Shown here: positions 42,227 through 53,592 of the stretch, one piece after another
Layout of the letters: each line of letters opens with the position of its first letter
How positions within the stretch are numbered: the first letter of the stretch is position 1
DNA from: Xylanimonas ulmi
GTDB lineage: Bacteria > Actinomycetota > Actinomycetes > Actinomycetales > Cellulomonadaceae
Assembly (NCBI RefSeq): GCF_004216535.1
Contig: NZ_SGWX01000001.1
Location: forward strand, 1,736,001 to 1,800,000
Direction of reading: 5' to 3'
Length of the DNA stretch: 64,000 nucleotides
The notes under the pieces: model-generated
Told to the model about the DNA's origin: nothing
The model's database searches: none
The model's input: the letters and a program-made list of their open reading frames with translations, nothing else
Position numbers and translations under genes: made by a program

Positions 42227-42543
42227 GCGCCGCAGCGCTGTGGGCCACGGTTCTGGCGGCCTCACTCGCGTGCTTCGCGCTCAAGCTCGCCGGGCACCTG
42301 GTGCCCGAGCACTGGCTGGCCGACCCGCGCGTCGCGCGCCTGACCTCGCTGGTGACCGTCGCGCTGCTCACCTCGCTCGTCGTGGTCCAGACGCTGGGCG
42401 CGGGCCGCGGCGTGACGCTCGACGCCCGCCTGCCCGCCCTCGCCGTGGCCGCGATCGCGCTCGTCCTGCGCGCGCCGTTCATCGTGGTCGTGGTGCTCGC
42501 GGCGGCGACCGCCGCCGGCCTGCGGTGGCTCGGGTGGGGCTGA
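42223..42543 (+). CDS. azlD: AzlD family branched-chain amino-acid exporter, small subunit
   Basis: A 106-residue protein with four hydrophobic segments (ALWATVLAASLACFALKLAG, SLVTVALLTSLVVVQTLG, LAVAAIALVLRAPFIVVVVLA) matching AzlD. It is translationally coupled to azlC by a 4-base overlap and should be its partner in the membrane. Confidence 0.9.
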   Translation: MSAAALWATVLAASLACFALKLAGHLVPEHWLADPRVARLTSLVTVALLTSLVVVQTLGAGRGVTLDARLPALAVAAIALVLRAPFIVVVVLAAATAAGLRWLGWG

Positions 42544-42569
42544 GGCGCGGTCGTCCCCACGCGTGACGG

Positions 42570-42575
42570 TACGGT
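42570..42575 (+). promoter_or_regulatory. Leaderless -10 box of the GNAT gene
   Basis: TACGGT followed by 7 nt and the ATG at 42583. Confidence 0.5.
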
Positions 42576-42582
42576 CGAGCCC

Positions 42583-43113
42583 ATGGCTCTGTTCACCTCC
42601 GCCGACGGCGTGAGCGCCGACGTCTCGGTCCGGCCCGCCGTGCCCGGTGACGAGGACGCCGTGACCCGCGTCCAGACCGCGGCGTGGCGCGTGGCGCCCG
42701 CGCTGGGCGACGCCGTCGTCGACCTTGTGGACGCCGACGCCGTCCGCGCGCGGTGGGCGCAGGCGGTGACCGCTCCGCCAGGCCCGGGATTCGCGGTGCT
42801 GGTCGCGCTGGCGGGGCCGGCCGTCGTCGGCTTCACCGCGGTGGCGCCGGGCCAACTGCTCGCCCTGGAGGTCGACCCGGCCCACCGCCGGCGCGGGCAC
42901 GGCTCACGGCTCCTGTCGGCCGCCGTCGACCGGCTGCGCGCCGACGGCGCCGACGCCGTGGTCACCTGGGTGCTCGACGGCGACGAGGCGCGCGAGCGCT
43001 TCCTCGGGCAGTCCGGGCTCGGCCCCGACGGCCCCGAGCGCGCGTTGGCCGTCGGGCTTGAGGCCGACGGGGTGCGCAGCGTCGTCGAGCACCGCTGGTC
43101 CGCGCTGCTGTGA
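42583..43113 (+). CDS. GNAT family N-acetyltransferase
   Basis: A 176-residue acetyl-CoA-dependent acetyltransferase. The coenzyme-A motif is clear: LLALEVDPAHRRRGHGSRLLSAAVDRL (Q/RxxGxG/A type). WVLDGDEARERFLGQSGLGPDG forms the C-terminal half. The acceptor is unknown. The 100 bases after it are GC-rich and could fold, but no clean terminator was resolved. Confidence 0.85.
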   Translation: MALFTSADGVSADVSVRPAVPGDEDAVTRVQTAAWRVAPALGDAVVDLVDADAVRARWAQAVTAPPGPGFAVLVALAGPAVVGFTAVAPGQLLALEVDPAHRRRGHGSRLLSAAVDRLRADGADAVVTWVLDGDEARERFLGQSGLGPDGPERALAVGLEADGVRSVVEHRWSALL

Positions 43114-43215
43114 GCTGATCCGGGCCGCGCGCCGCGTGCAACCGCGCGCGCCAGCGACGCGCGCGCCGACGCGCGGCGGCCTCCGCGCGGGCGTCAGGGC
43201 TGTTTGACTTGGCCG

Positions 43216-44520
43216 ATGGTCACCTCCGGCGACTCGCTGTGGCGCACCCTTGTGGGCCTGCGAGGCAACCCCCGCGCCTGCGTCTGGACCGAGCCCCTGT
43301 GGGGCCTGTCGATGGCGCTCGTGCTCCCGTACCTCTCGGTGTTCATGCTGTCCCTGGGCCTGCATGACAGCCAGATCGGCATGCTGGCGACCATCGGCAT
43401 GGTGTCGCAGGTGGGCTTCGGCCTGGCCGGCGGCATCATCACCGACCGGATGGGCAGACGCGCGACGACCGCGTGGTTCGACGTGGCGGCCTGGGTCATC
43501 CCGTGTGTGCTGTGGGCGTTCGCCCAGAACTTCTGGTTCTTCCTCGCCGCCTCGCTCGTCAACGGCGCGCTGCAGGTGACCCAGAACTCGTGGGACTGCC
43601 TCATGGTCGAGGATGCCGAGCGCGGCAAGATCACGCGGATCTACTCGCTCGTCAAGGTCGCGGCCGACTGCTCGGCGCTGTTCGCGCCGATCGCGGCCGT
43701 GCTGGTCGCCCAGCTCGGGCTGGAGCCCGCGGTGCGCATCCTGTTCGTCAACGCGGCGCTGGTCATGACCGTCAAGATCGTGTGGCTGTACCGGTGGTCG
43801 TCGGAGACCCGCCAGGGCAAGGTCCGCATGGAGCAGACGCGCGGGCAGAGCGTGTGGCGGCTCCTGGCCGGATACCGCGGCGCCCTGGGCCTGCTGCTGC
43901 GCTCGCGCGGCTCGCTGCTCGCCCTCGTGGTCGCGGCGCTGACCGCGGCGGTCACGCTCGTCAACGGCACGTTCTGGCAGGTCGTGGTCAGCCAGCACCT
44001 GCACGTGCCGGACGCGCTGCTGCCGTTCTTCCCCATGGTCCGCTCGATGCTGTCGGCGCTCTTCTTCTTCACGCTCATCCCACGGCTGACCACCTCCGTG
44101 GACCTCAAACGGCCCACGCTGTGGGGGTTCGGGGTGTACCTCGCGGGGCAGCTCGCCCTGGTGGCGATCCCGGCCGCCGACGGCGCGGCGACGGCGGGCA
44201 CCTTCGCGTTCCTCGCGCTGTGCCTGCTGCTCGACAGCTTTGGCGCGGGCATGCTCTTCATGCTCTCGGAGTCGCTGGTGGCGCTGCACGTCGACGAGGC
44301 CGAGCGCTCGCGCGTCATGGCGATCCAGCGCACGTGCGTCATGCTCGCCGCGGCGCCGTTCGGGTGGGTCGCGGGGTGGCTGTCGGGGATGGACCGCACC
44401 TACCCGTTCCTGCTCACCGCGGGGCTGCTCGCCGTCGGACTCGTGGTCACCTGGGCACGCTGGGTGCCGACCCACGCCGACCTGGACGCCGCGCTCGCCG
44501 CGCAAGAGCCCGCGACGTGA
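43216..44520 (+). CDS. Major facilitator superfamily transporter
   Basis: A 434-residue permease with about twelve membrane helices. The MFS loop 2-3 motif is GGIITDRMGRRATTAWFDV, and a long cytoplasmic loop in the middle is basic (SSETRQGKVRMEQTRGQSVWRLL). The substrate cannot be told; many relatives in actinobacteria are predicted sugar or drug transporters. ATG 43216 is chosen over TTG 43204. Short inverted repeats (GTCACG/CGTGAC) follow the stop at about 44530-44545. Confidence 0.85.
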   Translation: MVTSGDSLWRTLVGLRGNPRACVWTEPLWGLSMALVLPYLSVFMLSLGLHDSQIGMLATIGMVSQVGFGLAGGIITDRMGRRATTAWFDVAAWVIPCVLWAFAQNFWFFLAASLVNGALQVTQNSWDCLMVEDAERGKITRIYSLVKVAADCSALFAPIAAVLVAQLGLEPAVRILFVNAALVMTVKIVWLYRWSSETRQGKVRMEQTRGQSVWRLLAGYRGALGLLLRSRGSLLALVVAALTAAVTLVNGTFWQVVVSQHLHVPDALLPFFPMVRSMLSALFFFTLIPRLTTSVDLKRPTLWGFGVYLAGQLALVAIPAADGAATAGTFAFLALCLLLDSFGAGMLFMLSESLVALHVDEAERSRVMAIQRTCVMLAAAPFGWVAGWLSGMDRTYPFLLTAGLLAVGLVVTWARWVPTHADLDAALAAQEPAT

Positions 44521-44590
44521 CGGCCCCCTCGTCACGCAGCCGTGACACAACGGTGACACGCCGCTAGCACGCCGTTGGCACGCTGGCCAC

Positions 44591-45073
44591 GTGACCCGGA
44601 TCGTGACGAACTACTTCGCAGCCGCATCCGACGACGTCGCGGCAATGGCTCTGCTGGACCCCGAGGGACCGTCTGCGCTGGCGCAGGGCTCGGGCGAACC
44701 GCTCTTCGACACGGTGGAGCTGCCGTCGATCGAGCCGTTCGTGATGCTGGGCACGCTCTACGAGCTGCTCTCAGGTCGGCCCTACCGCGAGTGCACCGCG
44801 GAGGATCGGCACGGGCAGGTGGTGGGCGGCTCGGATGAGGGCCCGTGGGTCGTCACGCTGTCGGACGGCCTCGTGAGCGCGCTCGCGCAGACGCATCGGG
44901 CGCGCCTGGCCGAGGTCGCCGAGCGGTGGGCCCGCACTCCTGAGCTGCGCACGCTCAACCCGCAGCGCCAGCCGGTGCGGCTCGGCGGCGCGGTGGCCTC
45001 ACTCGCCGCGTTGGCTCACCGCGCGGTCGAGGTGCGCCACTCGCTGTACTGCTGGACGTGCCTGCCCGAGTGA
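44591..45073 (+). CDS. Hypothetical protein, no recognised family
   Basis: A 160-residue soluble-looking protein starting at GTG 44591 (MTRIVTNYFAAASDDVAAMA). It has no signal peptide or membrane segment. It begins acidic with a PSIEPFVMLGTLYELLSGR segment, has a predicted helix-rich middle (VSALAQTHRARLAEVAERWAR), and ends with two cysteines in YCWTCLPE. Codon use is like its neighbours, so it is likely a real gene. It stands alone between the MFS gene and the convergent TPR-like gene, so context gives no hint of function. Confidence 0.7.
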   Translation: MTRIVTNYFAAASDDVAAMALLDPEGPSALAQGSGEPLFDTVELPSIEPFVMLGTLYELLSGRPYRECTAEDRHGQVVGGSDEGPWVVTLSDGLVSALAQTHRARLAEVAERWARTPELRTLNPQRQPVRLGGAVASLAALAHRAVEVRHSLYCWTCLPE

Positions 45074-45083
45074 CGCGGTGTGG

Positions 45084-45538
45084 TCAGTACAGGGCCGACG
45101 CCTGGCGAAGCGCGGCCCTGGCCCGCTTGCGGTCACCCGCGGCGTCGTAGGCGAAGGCCAGGCGGTACCACGCGCGCCAACTGTCCGGCGCGGCCTCGAC
45201 CGCCTCGCGGTAGGGGCCGAACGCCGCGTCGGCGGCGGCTTTGTCGATCCGCCCGCCCGGTGAGCGCGGCAGGTCGTCGACCGGCAGACCGCCACTGGCC
45301 GCGAGCTCGTCGGCCATGCGCTGCACGCGCGTGGCCAGGCGGAACTCGACGGCGATGAGCCCCACCACGAGCAGCGGGATGATCAGCGCGGCGGCGCCGA
45401 TGGCCACGACCAGCGGCTCGCCTGTGCGGATCATCGATATCCCGCGGCCCGCGACCGCCCACACGTACAGCGCGAGCAGCATCGTGACGACGACGGCGCC
45501 CACCAGGCCGCGCGCAGGACGCCGCGCGCCGTGCGCCA

Positions 45539-45539
<1 letters not shown>
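45084..45539 (-). CDS. Small membrane protein with C-terminal TPR-like segment
   Basis: A 151-residue protein. Two membrane helices lie at about 12-30 and 42-65, followed by an acidic linker. A single tetratricopeptide-like unit ends it (FGPYREAVEAAPDSWRAWYRLAFAYDAAGDRKRARAALRQASALY). ATG 45539 overlaps the dapB stop (ATGA), so it is made with dapB. Such genes recur behind dapB in related actinobacteria; the function is unknown. Confidence 0.75.
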
Positions 45540-47682
<2,143 letters not shown>

Positions 47683-47684
47683 AC

Positions 47685-49931
47685 TCAGGCCTCGGCGGGC
47701 TCAGCGCCCTCGGCCGGGGCCTCGGACTGTGCGTCGTCCTCGTCGGTCACGGCCACGAGCGACAGCTTGCCGCGCGGGTCGATCTCGCCGATCTCGACCT
47801 GGACCTTCTGGCCCACCGACAGCACGTCGTCGACGTTCTCGACGCGCTTGCCGCCCACGAGCTTGCGGATCTGCGAGATGTGCAGCAGCCCGTCCTTGCC
47901 CGGGGACAGCGAGATGAACGCGCCGAACGACGTCGTCTTGACGACGGTGCCGACGAAGCGCTCGCCCACCTCGGGCACGTGCGGGTTCGCGATCGCGTTG
48001 ATCGCCGCACGCGCGGCCTCCGCCGACGGGCCGTCGGTGGCGCCGATGTAGACCGTGCCGTCGTCCTCGATCGAGATGTCGGCGCCGGTCTCCTCCTGGA
48101 TCTGGTTGATCATCTTGCCCTTGGGGCCGATGACCTCGCCGATCTTGTCGACCGGCACCTTGACCGAGATGACGCGCGGGGCGTTCGGGGACATCTCGTC
48201 CGGGACGTCGATGGCCTCGTTGATGACGTCGAGGATCGTCACGCGGGCCTCGTGGGCCTGGGTCAGCGCGCCGGCGAGCACCGAGGCGGGGATGCCGTCG
48301 AGCTTGGTGTCGAGCTGGATGGCGGTGACGAACTCGCGCGTGCCGGCGACCTTGAAGTCCATGTCGCCCAGCGCGTCCTCGGCGCCGAGGATGTCGGTCA
48401 GCGCGACGTAGCGCGTCTGGCCGTCGACCTCGTCGGAGATGAGGCCCATCGCGATGCCCGCGACAGGGGCGCGCAGCGGCACACCGGCGTTGAGCATCGA
48501 CAGCGTCGAGGCGCACACCGAGCCCATGGACGTCGAGCCGTTCGAGCCCAGCGCCTCGGAGACCTGGCGGATCGCGTAGGGGAACTCCTCACGCGAGGGC
48601 AGCACCGGCACGAGGGCGCGCTCGGCGAGCGCGCCGTGGCCGATCTCGCGGCGCTTGGGCGAGCCCACGCGGCCGGTCTCACCCGTCGAGAACGGCGGGA
48701 AGTTGTAGTTGTGCATGTAGCGCTTGCGCGTGACCGGCCCGAGCGAGTCGATCTGCTGCTCCATGCGCAGCATGTTGAGCGTGGTCACACCCAGGATCTG
48801 GGTCTCGCCGCGCTCGAAGATGGCCGAGCCGTGCACGCGCGGGATGACCTCGACCTCGGCCGAGAGCGTGCGGATGTCGCGCGGACCGCGACCGTCGATG
48901 CGGATCTGCTCGGTGAGCACGCGGTGGCGCATGAGCTTCTTCTGCACCGAGCGGAAGGCGGCCGAGACCTCCTTCTCGCGACCCTCGAACTGCTCGCCCA
49001 GCTCGGCCAGCAGCTCGGCCTTGATCTCGTCGAGGCGGGCCTCACGGGTCTGCTTGTCGGCGATCGTCAGGGCCTGCGACGCGCGCTCGGTGGCGGCGGC
49101 CTCGACGGCGGCGTACGCGTCGTCCTGGTAGTCCGGGAACAGCGGGAACTCCTGGACCTCCTTGGCGGCCTGGGCGGCGAGCTGGGCCTGGGCCTCGCAC
49201 AGCGCGCGCAGGAACGGCTTGGCGGCCTCGATGCCCTCGGCCACGACGGCCTCGGTCGGCGCCTGGACGCCCTCCTGGATGAGCCTCCAGGCGTCGTCGG
49301 TCGCCTCGGCCTCGATCATCGCGATGGCGACGTCGACGTCACCCGCGGCGTCGGTGACGACGCGGCCGGCGACGACCATCTCGAAGACGGCGCGCTCCTT
49401 GTCCGAGTACTTCGGGAAGGCGACCCACTGGCCGTCGATGAGCGCGATGCGCACACCCGCGACCGGACCCGAGAAGGGCAGGCCGGAGATCTGGGTCGAC
49501 AGCGACGCGGCGTTGATCGCGAGCACGTCGTAGGCGTCGTCGGGGTGGATGGCCAGGACCGTCACGACGACCTGGACCTCGTTGCGCAGGCCCTTGACGA
49601 ACAGGGGGCGCAGCGGGCGGTCGATCAGACGGCAGGCGAGGATCGCCTCGGTCGAGGGACGGCCCTCTCGGCGGAAGAACGAGCCGGGGATGCGCCCCGC
49701 GGCGTACATGCGCTCTTCGACGTCGACCGTCAGCGGGAAGAAGTCGAACTGCTCCTTGGGGTGCTTGCCGGCCGTCGTGGCCGACAGGAGCATCGTCTCG
49801 CCGTCGAGGTAGGCGGCGACTGAGCCGGCCGCCTGGCGGGCCAGACGGCCCGTCTCGAAGCGGACGGTGCGGGTGCCGAAGCGGCCGTTGTCGATGACGG
49901 CCTCGGCGAACTGGATCTCGGGACCCTCCAC
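47685..49931 (-). CDS. pnp: Polyribonucleotide nucleotidyltransferase (PNPase)
   Basis: Phosphorolytic 3'-5' exoribonuclease and RNA tailing enzyme, 748 residues. The two RNase PH domains are separated by an alpha-helical domain. [24 protein letters not shown] is reflected here as [18 protein letters not shown] in the second core. A KH domain ([20 protein letters not shown]) and an S1 domain ([20 protein letters not shown]) follow, and an acidic alanine-rich tail ends it. GTG 49931 has GGGAGGG about 6 nt upstream. A large hairpin separates it from rpsO. Confidence 0.97.
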   Translation of the reverse strand: MEGPEIQFAEAVIDNGRFGTRTVRFETGRLARQAAGSVAAYLDGETMLLSATTAGKHPKEQFDFFPLTVDVEERMYAAGRIPGSFFRREGRPSTEAILACRLIDRPLRPLFVKGLRNEVQVVVTVLAIHPDDAYDVLAINAASLSTQISGLPFSGPVAGVRIALIDGQWVAFPKYSDKERAVFEMVVAGRVVTDAAGDVDVAIAMIEAEATDDAWRLIQEGVQAPTEAVVAEGIEAAKPFLRALCEAQAQLAAQAAKEVQEFPLFPDYQDDAYAAVEAAATERASQALTIADKQTREARLDEIKAELLAELGEQFEGREKEVSAAFRSVQKKLMRHRVLTEQIRIDGRGPRDIRTLSAEVEVIPRVHGSAIFERGETQILGVTTLNMLRMEQQIDSLGPVTRKRYMHNYNFPPFSTGETGRVGSPKRREIGHGALAERALVPVLPSREEFPYAIRQVSEALGSNGSTSMGSVCASTLSMLNAGVPLRAPVAGIAMGLISDEVDGQTRYVALTDILGAEDALGDMDFKVAGTREFVTAIQLDTKLDGIPASVLAGALTQAHEARVTILDVINEAIDVPDEMSPNAPRVISVKVPVDKIGEVIGPKGKMINQIQEETGADISIEDDGTVYIGATDGPSAEAARAAINAIANPHVPEVGERFVGTVVKTTSFGAFISLSPGKDGLLHISQIRKLVGGKRVENVDDVLSVGQKVQVEIGEIDPRGKLSLVAVTDEDDAQSEAPAEGAEPAEA

Positions 49932-50093
49932 GGGTGCCCTCCCATCTGCGAGGGCGCCGGTTCCGGCGGTCTTCGATCGAGGCCCACCGACAGCCTCCGC
50001 GTGGAGCGGGGCGACGTTCGGGAGGCCACTACCGAGGACCGGACGGGAGCCCGGCGCGACATGGTTCTGCTACGTGACTACGGGTACATCTCA

Positions 50094-50136
50094 CCAGAAC
50101 GGCCCGGCCCCAGCGAGAGGGACCGGGCCGGTCTGG
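50094..50136 (-). terminator. Hairpin between rpsO and pnp
   Basis: Long stem: a CGGCCCGG-type core of 12 pairs with one mismatch, extended by CCAGA/TCTGG, with a 7-nt loop. The rpsO-pnp intergenic region commonly carries a partial terminator and processing site, and this fits that role. Confidence 0.6.
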
Positions 50137-50213
50137 CGTCAGATGTCAACGGCGTGTGGCGTCCCGTGGGAGCGGGCCGCCGCCATCGCCGCCTACGGCT
50201 CGGCCGAGGAGCG

Positions 50214-50483
50214 TCAGCGACGCAGGCCGAGGCGCTCGATCAGCGAGCGGTAACGCTGGATGTCGATCTTCTGGAGGTAGCCCAGGAGGCGACGGCGCTG
50301 GCCGACGAGCAGGAGCAGGCCACGACGCGAGTGGTGGTCGTGCTTGTGCTCCTTGAGGTGCTCGGTCAGGTCCTTGATGCGCTGCGTCAGGAGCGCGATC
50401 TGCACCTCGGGCGAGCCCGTGTCACCCTCGTGGGTCGCGTACTCGGTGATGATCGCCTTCTTGGTGGCGTTGTCGAGCGGCAT
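50214..50483 (-). CDS. rpsO: 30S ribosomal protein S15
   Basis: Primary 16S rRNA-binding protein of the small subunit platform, exactly the usual 89 residues. It has the S15 pattern [44 protein letters not shown] and a basic end [12 protein letters not shown]. The ATG at 50483 has a strong GAGGAG Shine-Dalgarno sequence about 7 nt upstream. Confidence 0.98.
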   Translation of the reverse strand: MPLDNATKKAIITEYATHEGDTGSPEVQIALLTQRIKDLTEHLKEHKHDHHSRRGLLLLVGQRRRLLGYLQKIDIQRYRSLIERLGLRR

Positions 50484-50618
50484 GTGGCTCTCCTCGGTGT
50501 CGTTGCGCGGTGCACCGGGGCTCTTCCACCGGGCGCTCTGGATCCGCGGCCGTTCGTACGGCCTGGTCATCCTACCAGCGCGGCCCTGCCCGTCCGGTCG
50601 CAGGGCGCGTGCGGCCCG

Positions 50619-51629
50619 TCACCCCAGCAGGTCGCGCGCCCGGTCGACGTCGGCGCGCATCTGCACGACCAAGTCGTCCACGCTGTCGAACCGCAGCGTC
50701 GGGCGCAGCCGCTCGACGAACTCGACGACGACCTCCTCGTCGTACAGGTCGAGGTCGTCGCGGTCCAGCACGTAGGCCTCCACGCGCCGGTCCACGCCGT
50801 CGAACGTCGGGTTGGTGCCCACCGACACCGCCGCCGGAAGCACGCGGTCGGCGTGATCGGCGTGGTCCGGGCCCGCCGCGGCGAGCCCGGGACGGCGCAG
50901 CCATCCGGCGTAGACGCCGTCGGCCGGCACCATGCCCTGGATGGCGCCGAGGTTGGCGGTGGGGAAGCCGAGCAGGCGTCCGCGCGCGTCGCCGTGCACG
51001 ACGAGGCCGCGCACCCGATGCGCGCGCCCGAGCACGTCGGCGGCGCCGGCGACGTCGCCCTCGGCGAGCAGGGCCCGCGCCGCCGAGCTCGACCAGCGGG
51101 GGCTGCCGCCCGCGGTCTGCGGACGGCACACACCGATGTCGTCGACCGCGACGACCTCGAACCCGTGCGCTCCGCCGAGCTCGACCATGGTGGCCAGCGA
51201 GCCGGAGTTGCCCTTGCCGAACCGCACGTCGTGGCCGACGACGACGGTGCGCGCCGCCAGCGCCTCGACGAGGTAGCGGGTGACGAACTCCTCGGGCGTC
51301 AGGCCCGCCAGGTCGAGCGTGTAGCGCAGGACGAGGACGGCGTCGAGCCCGGTCTGGGCCATCAGGTCGAGCCGGTCGTCGAGCCCGGTCAGCAGCTCGG
51401 GCGCGTCGTCGGGGCGGTGCACCTGCGCCGGGTGCGGGTCGAACGTCACGGCGACGGCGGCGCGGCCGTCGGCGCGCGCGAGGCCGACCACGCGGCCGAG
51501 CACCGCGCGGTGTCCGCGGTGCACACCGTCGAAGTTCCCGATCGTCACCACGCAGGAGGAGTGACCGCCCTGCCCCACACCGGCCGTGAGGGCCTTGGCG
51601 GCCTCGGCCAGGTCATGCCACACCTGCAC
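50619..51629 (-). CDS. ribF: Bifunctional riboflavin kinase/FAD synthetase
   Basis: Makes FMN from riboflavin and FAD from FMN, 336 residues. The N-terminal adenylyltransferase domain has TIGNFDGVHRGHRAVL and FDPHPAQVHRP. The C-terminal kinase domain has GRLLGFPTANLG, VPADGVYAGW and VSVGTNPTFDG. GTG 51629 is chosen because GAGGAG lies 8-10 nt upstream; starting at 51695 would add an unrelated basic leader. It precedes rpsO and pnp in the conserved actinobacterial order. Confidence 0.95.
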   Translation of the reverse strand: MQVWHDLAEAAKALTAGVGQGGHSSCVVTIGNFDGVHRGHRAVLGRVVGLARADGRAAVAVTFDPHPAQVHRPDDAPELLTGLDDRLDLMAQTGLDAVLVLRYTLDLAGLTPEEFVTRYLVEALAARTVVVGHDVRFGKGNSGSLATMVELGGAHGFEVVAVDDIGVCRPQTAGGSPRWSSSAARALLAEGDVAGAADVLGRAHRVRGLVVHGDARGRLLGFPTANLGAIQGMVPADGVYAGWLRRPGLAAAGPDHADHADRVLPAAVSVGTNPTFDGVDRRVEAYVLDRDDLDLYDEEVVVEFVERLRPTLRFDSVDDLVVQMRADVDRARDLLG

Positions 51630-51744
51630 GCGCTTCGCTCCTCGTCGTCCGCTCGTCCTCGGCCCGGAGCCCGACCCGAACCGCACGAAGGCCAAGCGTA
51701 GAGCGTGATCACACGCGCCTGGGCGCGCGAGGCGGCGCAGACGC

Positions 51745-51781
51745 GACGGGGCGCGCGCGGCGATGCCGCGCGCGCCCCGTC
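51745..51781 (-). terminator. Strong 17-bp hairpin terminator ending the catabolic operon
   Basis: A perfect 17-bp GC-rich stem (GACGGGGCGCGCGCGGC) with a 3-nt loop, 11 bases beyond the stop of the small peptide gene and upstream of ribF. It is the only obvious stop signal after the tetR-to-peptide gene series. Confidence 0.75.
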
Positions 51782-51792
51782 ACCTGACGTCC

Positions 51793-51957
51793 TCAGCGTG
51801 CGTCGTCGTACCCGGCGAACCCCGCCTCGTCATCGAGCTTCTCCAGCACCACGCGGGGCTTGATGAGCTTGCTCGGCTCCAGGTCGTCGTACCCGGCGAA
51901 GCCAGCGGCGTCGTCGTACTGGTTCGCGGGCTGCGTGTCGTTCGTGCGGTCCTGCAT
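51793..51957 (-). CDS. 54-residue peptide with duplicated AGFAGYDD motif
   Basis: A short acidic reading frame. It opens MQDRTNDTQPANQ, then has YDDAAGFAGYDDLEP, a basic-hydrophobic middle (SKLIKPRVVLEK), then LDDEAGFAGYDDAR and stop. The two DD-x-AGFAGYDD blocks are identical at 10 of 11 positions. A strong GAGGAGGT Shine-Dalgarno sequence lies about 10 nt upstream of the ATG and a 17-bp terminator hairpin follows, so it is very likely translated. It is the last gene in line after three SDRs, an aldehyde dehydrogenase and a P450, 88 bases after the previous stop. No family is recognised. It has no cysteine, so lanthipeptide or sactipeptide chemistry is unlikely; a precursor peptide or a small binding or scaffold peptide are both possible. 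Confidence 0.7.
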   Translation of the reverse strand: MQDRTNDTQPANQYDDAAGFAGYDDLEPSKLIKPRVVLEKLDDEAGFAGYDDAR

Positions 51958-52045
51958 GTCGTCGTCGACCTCCTCGTGCGGCGTGCGATGCCTCCATCCT
52001 GGCCCCCGGGGGGTGGCCCCACACCTCCGGTCGGCGTGGCGTGCC

Positions 52046-52792
52046 TCACGATTCGGCGCGCCTCGACGTCAGCCCGCCGTCGACGACGACGTCCGTCCCG
52101 TTGACCCAGGAGGCCTCGCGCGACAGCAGGAACGCCACGACGGCCGCGATCTCCTCGGGCTGCGCGTGGCGGCCCGTGTGCGCCGCGGCCCGCTGGACCG
52201 CGCCGCCCATCGAGGTCTCGAAGTCGCCGAGGATCGGCGTCTCGACGGGCCCCGGGCTCACGGTGCAGCTGCGCACGCCGCGGGGCGCCAGCCGCGCGCA
52301 CAGGCGCCGGGAGTAGGCGAGCACGGCCTTCTTCGACACGTCGTAGGCCTGCGCGCCGCTGATCCCGCTGGACCCGGCCCACTCGAGCGCCGCGTCGTCG
52401 TCGGCCGCCAGCAGCCATGCGATCCGGTCCTCGAAGCCGGGGTGGTATCCGGCGAGCGAGGCGACGGCGACGATCGCGCCGCCGACCGCGATCCTGTCGG
52501 CCAGCGCCTCGGTCAGGCGTCGCGTGCCGAGCAGGTTGACCCCGATCACCGTCCGCGGGGGCGCGGTGCCGGGCACGCCCGCGACGTTCGCGAGCCCGTC
52601 GATGCGGTCGGGCAGCGCGCCGAGCGCCTCGCGGACACTGTCGGCGTCGGCCAGGTCGCACTCGACGAACTCGATCGCGTCGTCCGGCGCGGCCTTGCGG
52701 TCGAGTCCGATCACCTCGCAGTCCTGGGCCAACCGGCGCGCGAGCGCGGCGCCGATTCCGGACGCCGCCCCGGTCACGACGACGCGCCTCAT
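52046..52792 (-). CDS. Short-chain dehydrogenase/reductase (SDR) 1
   Basis: NAD(P)-dependent alcohol/ketone oxidoreductase of 248 residues, similar in layout to 3-alpha-hydroxysteroid and carveol-type SDRs. It has the cofactor motif TGAASGIG (7-14), NVAG (69-72), catalytic Y150 and K154 (YDVSK), and a helical insertion before the active site (about 120-145) seen in the 3-alpha-HSD group. It ends WVNGTDVVVDGGL. ATG 52792 overlaps the preceding SDR stop (ATGA). Part of the tetR-led operon; substrate unknown. Confidence 0.88.
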   Translation of the reverse strand: MRRVVVTGAASGIGAALARRLAQDCEVIGLDRKAAPDDAIEFVECDLADADSVREALGALPDRIDGLANVAGVPGTAPPRTVIGVNLLGTRRLTEALADRIAVGGAIVAVASLAGYHPGFEDRIAWLLAADDDAALEWAGSSGISGAQAYDVSKKAVLAYSRRLCARLAPRGVRSCTVSPGPVETPILGDFETSMGGAVQRAAAHTGRHAQPEEIAAVVAFLLSREASWVNGTDVVVDGGLTSRRAES

Positions 52793-53565
52793 GTCCCCTC
52801 GATCCGCGGCGGCCGCGCCACGCGCCCCTCGGCGTCCCGCGCGCCCGGTACCCCGCGGGGGCGGTAGGCGATCGGCTCGACGCCGGGCTGCAGCACGTAG
52901 AGCCCGCCGGGCTCGTGGGCCGCGAGCGCCAGCCGCGCGACCGTCGCGGCGGACAGGAGCGGGAACTGGCCCGTGCGGTACTGGGCGGGGATGAGGCCGG
53001 TGTTCACGAAGCCGGGACAGATCGCCGAGAGCGTGACGCCCCGGCGCTCCAGGGCGGGCGCCAGCGCCCGCACGAGTCCGACGGCCGCGTGTTTGGTCGC
53101 GGTGTAGAGCGGGTCGTCAGGCCAGGTCGCCACGCCGGCGAGCGACGCGGTCACCACGATCCGGCCCGGGCCGTCGGCGTCGCAGGCGGCGCGCAGCGCG
53201 GGCGCCGCGGCCCGCACCCCGTTCCACACACCGCGCACGTTGGTCTGCCACAGCAGGTCGAACGTCGCGTCATCGACCGCGAGCGCGTCGGGGCCCGGCC
53301 GCGCCACACCCGCGCCGAGGTTGACGTAGGCGAGTCGGCCCAGCCCGGACGCGGCCTCGACGGCGCGCTCCATGTCGTCGGGCGCGCGGACGTCGGTGGC
53401 CACGAACCGCCCGCCGACCGCGGTGGCGAGCCTGTCCCCGGCGTCCTCGTCGACGTCCGCGACGACGACCCTCACACCGCGGTCGGCGAGCAGTTCGACG
53501 ATCGCCCGGCCGACGCCGCTGGCGCCCCCGGTGACCAGGGCGGACTCAGGGCGCTGTGCGCGCAT
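52789..53565 (-). CDS. Short-chain dehydrogenase/reductase (SDR) 2
   Basis: A 258-residue SDR with TGGASGVG (12-19), aspartate at the end of the second strand (VVVADVDEDAG, NAD preference), and catalytic Y154/K158 in YTATKHA. The NAG motif is altered to NLGAG. The C terminus is longer and proline/arginine-rich (VLQPGVEPIAYRPRGVPGARD). ATG 53565 has GGGAGGT about 6 nt upstream. It is coupled to SDR1 by a 4-base overlap, so the two may act on successive steps or alternative isomers. Confidence 0.88.
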   Translation of the reverse strand: MRAQRPESALVTGGASGVGRAIVELLADRGVRVVVADVDEDAGDRLATAVGGRFVATDVRAPDDMERAVEAASGLGRLAYVNLGAGVARPGPDALAVDDATFDLLWQTNVRGVWNGVRAAAPALRAACDADGPGRIVVTASLAGVATWPDDPLYTATKHAAVGLVRALAPALERRGVTLSAICPGFVNTGLIPAQYRTGQFPLLSAATVARLALAAHEPGGLYVLQPGVEPIAYRPRGVPGARDAEGRVARPPRIEGT

Positions 53566-53592
53566 GACGACCTCCCGCGCACGCCGGCGCGG

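Noticed and set aside
43114-43215. Structured RNA or terminator after the GNAT gene
   Set aside because: Alternating GC repeats allow many weak foldings without one clear stem.
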